Part shown: positions 20,601 to 32,180 of the stretch, one piece after another | Layout of the letters: the number at the start of each line of letters is the position of its first letter | How positions within the stretch are numbered: the stretch's first letter is position 1 | DNA from: Ptychodera flava | Taxonomy: Eukaryota > Hemichordata > Enteropneusta > Ptychoderidae | Assembly (NCBI RefSeq): GCF_041260155.1 | Contig: NC_091938.1 | Location: 20,599,632-20,663,631 of the forward strand | Direction: 5' to 3' | Length of the DNA: 64,000 bases | Position numbers and translations under genes: made by a program | The notes under the pieces: generated by a model | Seen by the model: the letters and a program-made list of their open reading frames with translations, nothing else | The model's database searches: none | Told to the model about the DNA's origin: nothing

Positions 20601-23600
20601 GTATCTTCTTCAGTGAAAGTGTCTTGCTTTTCTGAAGGAACGGAGGCCATCTGAAGAAAAAGACACGATATTTTAATATTAAAAGCAGGATCGGGTAATG
20701 TGTAGGATGAAGTCAACGCGATACATTAAACTTTTGCACTTTTCCGAAGATGAACAACAGTCTCAATTTGCATGTGTCGACAACCTTTATTGGTAGGTTC
20801 AGGCACGAACCTGTAATCTTGTTAGAAGTCATAATAAAAAAAGTGTTATCGGGGCCATCATTACATACCACAATGCTCGCCACATATACAAATATTATTG
20901 TCATCGTATCCATTACCACCGCCACCACCACCACCACCACTATCATCATCATCATCAACATCATCATCATCATCATCATTATCATCCATTGAAAGCATCA
21001 ATAATTGCTACCGTCTTCACAATTTCACCTCATCAATTTCCCACTACTAAAATGTCATACCTCTGTAAAAATATTACAAGCTACACTTACTTCGTCGTAG
21101 ATCGTTGTGTCTTGGTTTTCTCCGAAGGAATCGGTTTCTGTAACCTCTGTCTCCCACCGTTCCCGCTCTGTGATGCCATCTTCATCTTCACCAGCTTCTT
21201 CTTCCTCCTCACGCGGGGATAGCGTACTAACAGCATCGAACGTGATCAGCATCTGGGAATATGACTTGGAATTCATTAATTATTGTTATCATGGCGTAAA
21301 AATTAAAACTTTAACACACGCGGTGTGCCACAGTGTCCTTTGGAATTTTAGGAAAAGAGAAATTATGCTTGTAATTCTTCTATGATCCGTATGTGGCCAC
21401 GGGATCATTATGCAAATGAATACACAAGCTCATAAACATTCAATCATGCACGATTTTAGCCAATAAGAGACGTTTATTTAAAACGCTATTAAGGGCAAAC
21501 AAAACTAAAAAGGGCTCCTTCACTGGTTTACTGTATTTTCTCGTTCTCATAGAATGTTTCAAATGGAGTGGTGACGTGGCATCCCCCCCCCCCCCGTCGA
21601 CCTGCAGTAGGATAAAGCGAGGATTCTCTTGTCGAACATTTGGAGAGAAAATTACACGGCACGCACGTCTTGAGAATCGAAAGTCAAATGATATTTTTCT
21701 AATTCTCGACTTATTGAGTTATGTACTACCCTTGATCACTGATAAAACTGCTAGAGCAAAGTCGTCTAAATATTTTTTGTCAAATAAATAAGCAAACAAA
21801 ATAAATAAATAAACATAAATAAGCAAGCAGAATAAATAGCAAGTAAATAAATAAATAAATATAAGGTCTGCGTTAGTAAACTTTATATGCCGAGTGTATG
21901 GCTACTAACAAACTTAAAATTCATAGTTGGTTTATCAAGGAAGTAGGACATGTTGATCCATCGAGGATTCATAAGTAAGTATTTGACATTTCGTCAGTAA
22001 CGTGACGTCATACATATTCAACTTCCTCTAACTTGTCTACCGTAACAAATCTTGAATAAAAGACACTGCGGTACTATTCTGGCACCAACCAGAGGCATTC
22101 TTATAAAAAAAGTTTTGTCAAGGGAAAATGACTAGGATTCCTTTGGATGTGGAAACCTTATTCAACAAAGTCAGCTCTGTCTTCATACTTGTATTTTGAC
22201 ATGTTAACAAATCGGATCGGTAATTTTACCTAGGATCGTTGTATTTCAAAGTAAAATTAGCCTGTATCGCAATGGTGGCAATTATAATTTGATTAACCTG
22301 AATCTTAAAAACTATCTACTGTTGATTGACCAATCAGAGTGCTCAATTCAGGGTGTTTTATTTACTCATAAAGCCTTGGTCACCAAATTCCAAAAACGAA
22401 TGACAGCGCCGTAGTAAAGTACTGTCCAATCACAAGTGAACATGTCATATTCTGTAGACATCTGGTACATTTTAATATTCAAATTTGGTAACACAGCGGA
22501 AACCAGCTGAAAAACAAAATCTGCTGTGCCCTAGGGCATTTATATAATGTGCACTAGGGCATTTATAGAATGTTTCATTACATTGGAAGGCTATTTCACA
22601 AATAAAAGTTTTAATTCATATCCTAAACATGTTACATTGACAAAGGGGACGGTTGACGTAAACACTTTGAAAACGAAAATATATCAGTTAGGGGCGATAG
22701 TTTTTAAGTCGGATAAAACCCTCGTACTCGGGCTCTTCTGGTATATAAAGTCCAACCCTACGATAAAATGTCTCGGCCTGCGGCCTCGACATTTTATCGT
22801 TGGATTGGACTTTATATACCAGAAGAGCCCTCGTACTCGGGCTTTATCCTATACTAAATGCCTGTATCAAAATGCATGAAATAAAGTCTTTATTTAAAAT
22901 GGAATTTTGTGAAAGCAGAGGACGTGGATTGATACCTTTGTCGTGTGTGGATTTTGCTCCAAGCGGGCGCTGTTTGGTTGCTCTGACGTCATAGTTCCAT
23001 CATCAAGTGAGTACTCGTCGAAGTCTTCAGTTGTCATCGGTTGCGTTTCTGTGACCTGGTGTCTTTCCTATTCATGAAAGTAAACACATATCAAGATGAG
23101 ATAAAGGTGACATGTCACGCATGCGTCAACGTACACCTGAAGGTGGCCTCGGTTACCCAGACTGCTCTGCGGGTCTCTCTTGCACAGGGGTGGCCGGAAG
23201 AGAGCCCCGCAGCGCAGTCTGGGTAACAGAGACTAACTTGAAGGCAGCTCGGGGTGCAAGTTTTATTATTTTGAGTCAACCCTTTTGCAGTTCTTGTAGT
23301 AATTATACTGGAGTCACAAAAATATCTCAAATGGGGTAATTAAAAAAGTGGCGGTGTATTCAAAGGGATGCTCGCGTACAGGCAGTTCATTTCAAAGTTT
23401 ACCAGGAAAGCTACAGTAGTTTGTACTATATTGTTTACGTCTGTTATTTGACTACATTGGAACGTCAAGTGAGCGAACAAACGCCGGAAACAAATTTTAA
23501 ATTTATGCATAGACATCTGGCTTTCGACACTCGGTGTTTCCGATTATGTTAAAACGGGAAACAAAACAATATTTCATTTTAATACTTCATCGCCATCTGT

Positions 23601-26600
23601 TGTATTCGGTCAACAGATTAAGCTACAGCAAGTACACACACCGACAGTTGCCACGAAATATTCTACATTGTGAAGTTATGCGTGTCATCCTCGGGGGAAT
23701 TAGCGTCCATTCAATTGGTCAGCTGAGAATTGTGTCAGACGCCGCGGGTTTGTTCCGTCTTAGGTAAAACTGTGAATGACGTCATTTGAAGTGTACACTT
23801 GGGCTTTATGTGCCACGTTGTTTACATTTGACGTTTGGTGTTGTCTGTACCACACTTTAGAAGAGTTGAAATGAACATTTAAAGACTGTCACGACAACAA
23901 AATTGATAGGATTCTAGACATGACTTGGACTCATTGCATTCACATAATCTTACTTTATTTTCAAATTTCCCTGACAAAAGTACGTCCTCATACCTTAAAC
24001 ACGCAAGTCCCTTCTCTCTTTCACTGCCCACAGCCGACACTTAACGGCTGTGTACAAGCTTTATTACGTCCGCGGTTGTATTCAGTGATCATAGTCGCTA
24101 CATCTGTTTCCTAAACAATGTCCATTAACAAAAATATCACAACATAATCATGGTATTAAGGGCCGGGATTTCGTTAAAACTTCATAGATCCCCATTGTTT
24201 TAGTAGGTCCACCAGAGCGCGGTATACTCCATTAATTTATTTGAGGGGAACAGAAAAACAAGCACTCGATGGATGAGTTGACATTAACATATAAACAAAC
24301 GGCTTGCTACTAAACATGTGTAGGTCGCAAGTTTTCTCGCCTATAATAAATATGACGGCGAAGTACAATTTCTTACCACAGCGGACTTGGTACGACGGAG
24401 CTGTGCTCCCGCGTATAGGCGGGGAAGTGACTTGGAAACCAATATGTTACCAGTTGGATATTTGTTTCACCATTGTAACGATTATAAGCATTACAACTCC
24501 GAACGTATCCCTTTGGCTATTTGATCCGTCCAGTCAACAAGTAGTGAACAGTCAGGACGGGCTTTGTGGTAGGCCGTGTTCACTTGACTGATATTCGTGT
24601 GATTAACAGAACTTTAAAATATCGCATGTCTTGTCATGGTTATAGTCTTATTTCAGTGAGAACAGTGAGAATAATAACTGAACTTAGATTTGGTTCAAGT
24701 CAGTGAATTAAATAAAATTATTTGCAACAGTTGCTCTTGTGTCTCTCCTATATCATAAAAAACCTATTTGAAATTAGGCAGCCCAGGTCAGGTTTTCGTA
24801 GCGATCGAACGCGTTACTTGTGAGTCTGCGCAGTAGTGAGTTAGTTTCTGCCGGGTGAAACTACCCTGTAGCGCGTACACCGCTTCATCGCGTTCAACCC
24901 ACTCACGCGTTTCATATTAAAGGTATACAGTCACCTGTAATCTAAATATGCCCATATATGGTCAAAGGAGCGTTCCTTGGTATTCAAAATGCCCATATGA
25001 GGGCGTTGTTTTTAAAAAGCAGCCACCCGCTTAAAATCTGTGATTGGTTGGATTTTCTCTTTCCGTGGTGACTGTGGCAAAATTGGAACCGGTGACAGTA
25101 TACCTTTAATTAAAACAGAACACAAATCATCGCGTTCACCCAACTCAAATATTTTCACAAATCACAGACTTGAATCACGTATAAACTGAACTTAGTTTAT
25201 GATCGAAATATTTTATGGGTCAACATCTGACGGACGGTGACATTTCGTCAGACAGATCAGAATTAAGTTCAGCTTCATTTGTTCACGAAGCAAAACGCAC
25301 AGCTAATTACCGACTGATCGGGCCAATTTAAATAAAAGGTGTATTAAAGGTGTATTATTCCGGTTTTCTGAGCTATCCTAGAAGACCGTTGGCATTTATT
25401 GACATTTTCAAATATTTTGAGCAAATTTTCTCAATTTTACCGTATTTTATAGCTCCCAGCCAACAAAAATAAAAGTAAAAATATCCTCCAGCCTATCTAT
25501 CCTAATTTTCGGAGGTATGTAACCTAAAACACACAATTTTTATTTTGTTTGGCTTTGCTAAGACCAAACTAGATATGGTACATGCAATCCTTTGCAGTTG
25601 TTTATTATTATAAAGCGTTCTTCGCAGTAACTATGATATTTTAATGTAGTTTTCCATTATTTTTGTCATTTCCACAGTTCCTTGTTCTACTCCCAATTTA
25701 ATCGAACTACTCACTGACAGTGATAGATTTGTCAACATTGCGTGTGTGCAAAATCCAGTGTTATTGAATTATAGTCTGGACTTTAACTTTGTATATATGC
25801 TGTGTCTTGTGTTGTGTTGCCTTGGCAAGGCTAATATTATTTATTTCAAAATACTTTAGGCAGAAGAATATAAACTATTTTCTGAAATTGTACAGCTATC
25901 GCATCTTTAAAGCTCCATAAGCTGTATCTTTTGGCTATTTTTTGAGAACTTGTTTTATGGTTTCTGTACACTTCCTGCATTGAATCCCTAAACTTGTAAT
26001 TTAATGCCAAGTATTTAGCACATCAACACAACCTATATGAGTATAATCTCCATTGTTATTGTTGAAAATTGTATTTAAGTCCGGACTAGAATTCATTTGT
26101 AAACAATAAACAATGATCACTACACACATACAAGCTGTGTTGACAAAAAGAATACTCGAAATTTCAGCATGACAAACGGATTAGGGTCAGACATGGTAGT
26201 TGATATACAGAAGTAGAATACTGAAAAACTTGCCACAAGTTACAGCTTATGACTCTTTAAACTAATCTTACCTCATTGTTGCCCTCGTTCCAAAAGACTT
26301 TGCCATGGATTCCCATCATTGGCGCCGTTTCTGTTGTCTGGGCCTCAGTCGTAGATGACGTCGTCACATAGTCATCTCCTTCAGGCCCTGTCGTCACATA
26401 GTCATCTTCTTCAGGCTCTGTCGTTACCGTCGGCAACGCTTCCGTTTCGCCGCTCGTACTGGTGATAATGTCTGTTTCAATCACCGTTGAAGCTGCCTGT
26501 TGCAACGAAAAACATAAATTGTACGTTATTTTGCCCGGTACTAAGATTTATGTATAATGCTGTTTTCTTCCAAAGAAACGGGAACTGCATTCACTGACGA

Positions 26601-28744
26601 AGTGCTATAAGTTATTCAAACTTGTATTTTCGTTTTGTGTCTTATAATATCACTCTTGTCTCTCTCTCTCTCTTCAATCTATTGGTCCGCCTGCCTGTAT
26701 CTGCTTAACACAGAAGATCTGAGCAGACGACAAAAAAATTAAGTAATTTTGCAGCAAAAGTCTCCTAAGAATCAAACATACAAAGTGATGTCAGAGTCTA
26801 GCGAATAATAGCAAAGTCACCTGCGGCGTTGATGTAACTCCGAACCAGGCACCTAGGTTGTCGTCTGGTGGCGCTGTCATATCAACATCTGAGACCCCTT
26901 CAAGATCTGTTGTAGCTTCTACGTCTGATTCTCCGTTCTGGAAATTTAGAACAGCAAGATTAATTGTCGGCAAACCCTAAATTACGCGCTGCACTAGGTC
27001 CTTTAGGGTAATATTCGTTTTGAAAGAAAATTTTGTAATAATTTGAACTGAGGAGAAAGAATGTGATGATATAGCGTAATCACAAAATTATGGCCGCACA
27101 GGAAAGCAATTTTTGCTTATTTGCATATTACTGAATGTAAAATATTGTCTTGTTTCAGTGTATGCGCACTACTCAAGGATAAATGAATAAAATATTCCAC
27201 AAAATTGTATCAAATTAGGTTATGTACTGCCTAATCTGCTAATACTTGTCCACTTTGCTTGAGGAAAATATATATTTATCGCCAAATACTCTTTTCTTAA
27301 AGACTAAGATAAAAAACATGGGTCTTCGTGCACCGTTTTTTGTTTGAGTAACAAATTATCAAAAATTAACGGCGTGTAGCTTCTTTGAAAATTAAATGGC
27401 ATCCACACTCTGTGTCAGCTGTGCGGGGGAAAGTTTTGTCGATTTTCATAAATTTATAAGTCTTTGAAAACTTCATTTTCTTCCAAATTTTAAAATATAT
27501 TGTGAGAGCACGGGTGTAGACCTGCGAAGAATTGATATTTTCGTTAGTCCTAAAATGTAGCATCGCGGCATGTGAAGCCTGCACAGACGATAAAATCCAA
27601 GCTGTCTCGCGACAATTGAAACTCATGGATGTAAAATAATACTTTTGTCATACAATACTCGAACTACGATTACTGCAAAAAAATCCTGAGCTCCCCAACC
27701 TAATTTTTTGCCTTTTATTATATATCTGTGTGATCCTATTGTACTTATACGGTCGATCGCCCTCTCTGTGTCATAAATCAGAATCGAGTGGATGCTGCGA
27801 TGTAATAACAGTCCGAGTCTTAATCAATAAAACTCTGCTGACAAGGGAATTGCTTCGTATATCCAGTGACTTCATGATCAGTGTTTCAGTCTGAGCATTT
27901 CTGTGATATTCACAATTACTTAGATCAAGCCGCCTAAGATGAACGGTTTACGCGCACCAAGTTAAACGGGTATGACCAAGTTTTTTAGCGAAAAAAAATT
28001 AGGAAACATCCTCTCACAAAGGGCTCGTCCTCAGACATCTTGGCAAAGGCTTCTTATTTCTGCTACAACATGCAATGCGGTATGACACCTAAACCGTTTC
28101 AGCAATATGATATGTTATCTAACAGTTAAAAATTGGGACGATCTAGTTGTTGGCAGCAATGAATATTTACAGAGTTGGATTACGCTACCATCTGTTGCAG
28201 GTGACATGCGCAATCAAAATCTCCTCTCTGTGTTGTGATGATAGTTCACGCTTTTATCTGCACTGACCAAACTAGTTTACCTACATTTTGAACAAGAAAC
28301 AATAATTATTATAATTACTGGTGATAATTTCTAACTTGCACGGACAGGGTCATTTACCATAGTAGGCATGCTGAGAATAATATAAATTTGTGTTATTTTT
28401 GGATGATGTGTCTGGATCAACAAAATATACCACGGACTGCATTAAGGGGTACACATAACCGGACGACATACCTTTTCCGTGAAGAGATCCGTTGTCGGTT
28501 TGGCGGCAAATTGTGTTGTGGTCGGCCATTTATAGTCATCGAGAGGGTCAACATCCTCTCGCTCCCCTCGCTTTGCACCGAACATTTCCAACATCTTCTT
28601 CTCTGTCATGTCGTCGACGTAATCGTCGTTGAGCATGTACATTTGCGTGATCAGAGTGGCGACACCGATGACGACGATGACCGCCAAGAGCAGGCGTATA
28701 ATCAGCGCCATCAGTTTTCTCGTGAATCGCACCGGGAAAGGCAT
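17567..28744 (-). CDS. Type II membrane protein with O-fucosyltransferase-like domain, 8 exons, 674 aa
   Basis: Exons (minus strand): 28744-28472, 26937-26821, 26496-26272, 21252-21091, 20650-19830, 19369-19225, 18431-18275, 17691-17567. Every junction has GT/AG ends and the phases agree (0,0,0,0,2,0,1), giving one uninterrupted 674-codon frame. Residues 1-10 are a basic tail, 11-32 a signal anchor, and 33-259 an acidic Thr/Glu-rich stem. Residues 260-674 form the catalytic-type domain. Fucosyltransferase-fold marks: a glycine-rich block G-I-G-Q-G-P-N-N-Q (311-319) followed by NKTLVLPPFF; H-W-R at 522-524, matching the H-x-R of POFUT-type enzymes; and V-G-T-A-V-S-T-W (639-646), like their C-terminal GDP-fucose-binding stretch. 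Those enzymes add fucose from GDP-fucose to Ser/Thr or to sugars in the ER/Golgi lumen. The acceptor is unknown, and the long stem is unlike POFUT1/2, which are soluble. A dead tandem copy lies at 32181-35649. Confidence 0.75.
17945..18072. repeat. (AAC)n-rich low-complexity repeat in intron 7
   Basis: Two ~45-bp imperfect copies of an AAC/AAAAC array separated by 'taacatcatcatc'. They give spurious Cys/Val-rich ORFs on the minus strand. Confidence 0.9.
18275..18431 (-). CDS. Exon 7 of the O-fucosyltransferase-like gene
   Basis: 157 nt between CTACAG|AAT and TACC|GTAAGT (ends phase 1). Encodes LRGLDIPEMTSPLEEDNY and LVEQELCY. The pattern of a conserved Glu-Leu-Cys just before a GTxVST block is like the end of the POFUT domain. 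Confidence 0.75.
18655..19010. repeat. Dispersed repeat R1, copy 3
   Basis: Contains 'aagacttaaacttttgctc', 'aaatggccgccat' and 'tgaaagtccgaat' in the same order as copies 1 and 2. It lies in intron 6 of the fucosyltransferase-like gene. Confidence 0.65.
19225..19369 (-). CDS. Exon 6 of the O-fucosyltransferase-like gene
   Basis: 145 nt between CTGACAG|G and AAC|GTATGC. The split Trp codon (TG|G) joins exon 5 in frame. Encodes CGRRLECRWGCQYIY and AFNLSAVYFAAPQ. The cysteines are likely disulfide partners. Confidence 0.75.
19830..20650 (-). CDS. Exon 5: main part of the fucosyltransferase-like domain
   Basis: 821 nt (273 codons plus 2 nt) between CTTCAG|ATG and GTTTG|GTGAGT. Holds the glycine-rich block, NKTLVLPPFF, paired cysteines in KPCLHPHSCYF and the H-W-R motif near its end. 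N-glycosylation sequons are N290 and N334. It is closely similar to 34828-35649, the pseudogene copy. Confidence 0.8.
20908..20988. repeat. (CAC)n/(ATC)n trinucleotide repeat
   Basis: In intron 4 of the fucosyltransferase-like gene. Gives poly-Met/Val and poly-Ile ORFs that are not genes. Confidence 0.9.
21091..21252 (-). CDS. Exon 4: acidic stem segment
   Basis: 54 codons between CCCAG|ATG and GAA|GTAAGT, phase 0 at both ends. Contains EEEEEAGEDEDG and a Thr/Glu-rich end. The exon begins with ATG, so a downstream promoter could in principle give a soluble form, but nothing shows this. Confidence 0.65.
21780..21862. repeat. (AAAT)n-rich repeat
   Basis: An imperfect AAAT/AAGC array in intron 3 of the fucosyltransferase-like gene. 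Confidence 0.85.
22310..22854 (+). mobile_element. Fold-back element F1, copy 2
   Basis: A 545-bp full copy in the same orientation as 2712-3251, ending in the same long hairpin. It sits in intron 3 of the fucosyltransferase-like gene. Confidence 0.85.
23148..23232. mobile_element. Small fold-back element (TTACCCAGACTGC arms), copy 1
   Basis: CTCGGTTACCCAGACTGCTC faces its complement ...CAGTCTGGGTAACAGAG across a 'cacaggggtggcc' loop. One half plus part of the loop recurs at 37612-37657. Confidence 0.75.
24917..25109 (-). mobile_element. MITE M1, 185 bp, TTAA target duplication
   Basis: AGGTATACAG at 24921 and GTATACCT ending at 25105, flanked by TTAA on both sides (24917-24920 and 25106-25109). 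The interior is inverted relative to the 14.2-kb copy. Confidence 0.9.
25110..26270. other. Intron 3 sequence without a recognised element
   Basis: AT-rich. A block near 26040-26150 ('gtccggactagaattca', then 'tgtaaacaat') resembles blocks at 42475-42620 and 52235-52400, so it is probably a diverged dispersed repeat. Confidence 0.45.
26272..26496 (-). CDS. Exon 3: Thr/Glu-rich stem with a short internal repeat
   Basis: 75 codons between CAACAG|GCA and GAG|GTAAGA, phase 0 at both ends. It contains two adjacent copies of (E/G)DDYVTT, suggesting expansion of a mucin-like, possibly O-glycosylated stem. A second AG four bases into the exon (GGCAG) could serve as an alternative acceptor but would break phase. 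Confidence 0.65.
26821..26937 (-). CDS. Exon 2: acidic stem segment
   Basis: 39 codons between TTTCCAG|AAC and CAG|GTGACT, phase 0 at both ends. Rich in Asp, Glu and Thr, with no predicted fold. Removing it, exon 3 or exon 4 would keep the frame, so stem-length splice variants are possible. Confidence 0.65.
28472..28744 (-). CDS. Exon 1 of the O-fucosyltransferase-like gene: cytoplasmic tail and signal anchor
   Basis: 91 codons, phase 0, donor AAAAG|GTATG. MPFPVRFTRKL is followed by the hydrophobic run LMALIIRLLLAVIVVIGVATLI, then an acidic lumenal start (DDYVDDMTEKK). Positive charges before the helix and acidic residues after it give type II topology. The start is the only ATG in this frame before the anchor. 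Confidence 0.75.
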
Positions 28745-28749
28745 CTCGG

Positions 28750-29660
28750 CGAGCGTCTCGGTGATTCACCTTTGGCTACCACGTATAACCCCTAACGTTC
28801 TCGAAATCGCTCATTAAGCGATTGTAATTCACACTAATCAAGCTGCCAACAGCCCGCGAAAGTCACGTGATTGTGGATTTGTCACCATGGGGACCGGGTC
28901 GAAAGTTGGGCCCCAGGCTGGCGAGAAGGACACGTGACGGGGTGAGGGGAACAATCAATCCGGTGTCAGCTGTTGTAAAGATTTCCATAAACGCCATGAA
29001 TCGCGCTGTATTCGAAGCGCCTTCACTGGGTGTTTGCTTACGAAATCAGGGATCGGACGGTTTTGAGATGATTGCGGGGAATCACAAACGAGCTCAGCGT
29101 GGAGCACATATTCTTCAGCTCGAGACTGAAATTTATGTCGATTACATCTCTCTACTATAAACTTACTGTAAAGATCTAGTGTTACAAACTCCATACTCAA
29201 TTTGCATATCTACACACAAACTTTAAATACACTGATTTGCCGAACAAAACCTTTTATGTAATTATAATGTAGCTTTATTTAGAATGAAGGCTCTGCATAT
29301 CGAAACATTTACGCCTGTGTTAAATTTCAGCTCAATTTATGATAAAAATTATTTACATTGAAGGTGTAAATTGCGACACGCTTACTATGAAAGTTTGGGT
29401 AAGGGCACTGCAGAGGAAAGCCAAAATTAACGGGCGAGGCGAAACCGTCGCAACATGATGCCCTATTAAGAATACTAAAAGGCCAAAATCATCATAAAAA
29501 CCCATACATTATCATTATTTGTTTATTACCTAATTTCCTTTAATTCCTTCAGAATTAAATCAATTTTCCTCCATGGGGGAACTTAACAAAAAAAACGACA
29601 TATGTTGACAAGCTGAAATAGTTGCAAACCAAATTTCTTTACTTATAAGATCAGAAGGTA
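28750..29660. other. Presumed promoter and upstream region of the fucosyltransferase-like gene
   Basis: The first ~200 bp upstream of the start is GC-richer than the surroundings and contains TCACGTGA and CACGTGAC E-box-like words (near 28863 and 28931, plus strand). No TATA box was recognised. Regulatory meaning is inference. Confidence 0.35.
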
Positions 29661-29685
29661 TATGGAAATTCTTAAAGCCGTGTCA

Positions 29686-29687
<2 letters not shown>

Positions 29688-29730
<43 letters not shown>

Positions 29731-29890
29731 CATCTATCTATCTATCTATCTATCCATCTATCCATACATACATACATACATACATACATACATACATACA
29801 TACATACATACATACATACATACATACATACATACATACATACATACATACATACAGACACACAGACACACAGACACACAGATAGGCAGG
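29688..29890. repeat. Compound microsatellite (CTAT)n-(CATA)n-(CAGACA)n
   Basis: About 18 imperfect CTAT units, then about 24 CATA units, then a few CAGACACA units. Confidence 0.95.
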
Positions 29891-29996
29891 CAGGAAGTGT
29901 GCGTTGAATGTCCACTCCTTGATCTTCGGACAGAAGGAATAGTATAATATTATCGATGATGATAACATCAGGCGTACTATCGGCTATCCCGATTAC

Positions 29997-30152
29997 CTGA
30001 GACATTGCCACGTTGCATATTATGAAAAGTGATTTAACATGATTAAGGAGACTCTTGGATTCCCTTGGATACGGCTCTTGTATGATCAATATTACCGTAA
30101 CGAGTACAATTATTCGGAGGGCCGCAAATCGTGACCTCATCTTCGCTACCAT
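29997..30152 (-). CDS. Possible orphan or alternative first exon with a signal anchor
   Basis: 52 codons from ATG (30152) to a good donor, TCTCAG|GTAATC, ending in phase 0. MVAKMRSRFAALR is followed by IIVLVTVILII, a signal-anchor-like start. Exon 1 of the fucosyltransferase-like gene 1.25 kb downstream also ends in phase 0. This could therefore be an alternative first exon, or the leftover first exon of a neighbouring gene. No homology is claimed, and it could be chance. Confidence 0.25.
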
Positions 30153-30159
30153 GCCATAT

Positions 30160-32180
30160 CATTGATATACAAAATACCAATACATGTATTGGGACGTACA
30201 CATACAACTCTGGTAAAAGAAAACCCTGTCATTCAATATTGACTAGTGTACTTCTCCGGGATGACACACATACACCATCAAGAGGAGGTGGCAAATTGAA
30301 AAGTTCTGTGTGCTAATTCTTTAATGAACTAATTACAACTACTAATGCATTACAAGTATATCAGTCTGCAAAGTCCGCCAGTGGGTAGTTCTCATTGGAC
30401 AAGAGCTCTCGCCGGCTGTTGTAAAATAGTAACAGAACAGAGCTGAGGGGGCCTAACAAGTTTAGAAGACTGATGCAAAAACAAAGAAAGGATAACAGGA
30501 AAATTAGTCGTTAATTAGAAGAAATTAAATGACTGCAATGTTTTTGTTTTATAGTGTATGGTATGAACATTTGACTCGCCTTAAGAGCATTGTCACAATC
30601 GAGTACGATTTGTTATGTTAAGTACTCATCCAACGGTTTGTGCCATATGTTGTGCATTGTAACAAAATCTCTTGTTCTGGTATGCAATTTTAGATAAGTA
30701 GCTGGTGTTATTAGTGTTAATGTTAAACATCTGAATTGGGTATGATTAAATATCTGGCATATTGATAGGAGTGGTAGGATGGAGAGTCTGAGCGTCACTT
30801 TTGTCGACGCACCCTTCCACCAGCGAGCCTAGCTCCGTCACAGTAAACAAGCTGCGCCTGTAATGAAAGCGTCACCCTATCACCGAGAAAGTGCAATTTA
30901 TGAAACAGAATGATTGGATTATATTCTTTAATTATAATTTAAGACAGTGATTGACTAAAATCAGTTGTAAACACACCCTACGATGGAACAATCTTATTTG
31001 CATTGAGTAGTGTCTATTCAATGAATTCAGGAAAAAATAATCAAGACAGAGTCGGAAACATAGGAAACCATCCCTATCAAAACATAAAACATCATTGGAG
31101 CTATTAATACAGCAGATTTTTTAGGGCAATAAAATAATATTTAAAAAATCCTTCTGCGTGGAAAAATAAAAAGAGAAATGTAAGACTGAGCTTTAGGAGA
31201 ACGTCGTATCATTAAAACCAGAAAGTATTATCAAAAAACAACAAGGAAACAAACACAAAGAGAGTAAAGAATTTGTACCTCTTTTTCGACTCAGAAGAAA
31301 TGGGAACTCATTTTAATAGCTAGTGGGCTCGCTACAGGCAAAATCGTAACACTGAAGTATTATATGTATATATAGTATGTTTGGTGAAGAGAACTTATAT
31401 ATCATCGTTTCTAGAAAGGTATAGCCATACTACTTGTGGGCTTACTTAGAGCAAGCAGGTATATGCATAATTTAAGACAAAGGTTTGCGCGATGATAGCT
31501 TTTACTACAATCCTTTTGGTGTCGTTACAGAATAGCAGAGAATCAATATTTTGGAAAGAATTCATGTATTGTTGTTTTTTTTCTCCAGAATTCAGAAGAT
31601 GAATAACTTCTTATCGCTGGCAAGAGTATTGGGTACTCTAACGAACTATCGAAAATGTCAGCCCGTAGCGAGTGGCTGGTGGGAGCCCTTCATAGACTTG
31701 TCTCCCAGCAGGAAGGGCCTCGTATGGATGGATCCAACGCGTGAGGCGGGAGTCGACTACTTCCACTTTCTATATTTCCAAGTCTCAGAATAAGTGGACG
31801 TTTCAGAAGGGACGGGGACCCCTCATAGCCTTGTCTCGGAATGAACATTCTTTGTTACTACCGTATGAGGTATGGTAATATTTCAGAAAGCCGCTGGCTT
31901 TCACTGTTCAACTATCTAGTATCTGCGAAACACATCCAAAATACTCTATCTCAGAGCACAGTGACTGTGCCATCGCAGTGCTAGACCACGCTACGGGACC
32001 CTTCCCTCTGCTTGCACCCCCTAGTTCAATGGTTGAAGATATGAACGATGCCCCCAGGGCCAAGATAAACAAACAAACAAAATAAACAAAGAAAGACTTG
32101 AAGGATTCCAATAGCTAGTAATTGCGGGAGAATATGCCCTTCTACATGGAGGCACTTCTCTGCTTGGACTTGACCTAACT
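30160..32180. other. Intergenic DNA without a recognised gene
   Basis: AT-rich. The plus-strand ORF at 31551-31793 has no motif and no splice context. Confidence 0.5.

Noticed and set aside
28861..28940. CACGTG words as a defined promoter element
   Set aside because: E-box words are short and common. Without expression data they are noted only in the upstream-region entry.
29742..29968. Minus-strand ORF with repeated Met-Tyr-Val-Cys
   Set aside because: Translation of a CATA microsatellite, not a gene. Only the separate start region at 29997-30152 is kept, as a weak candidate.
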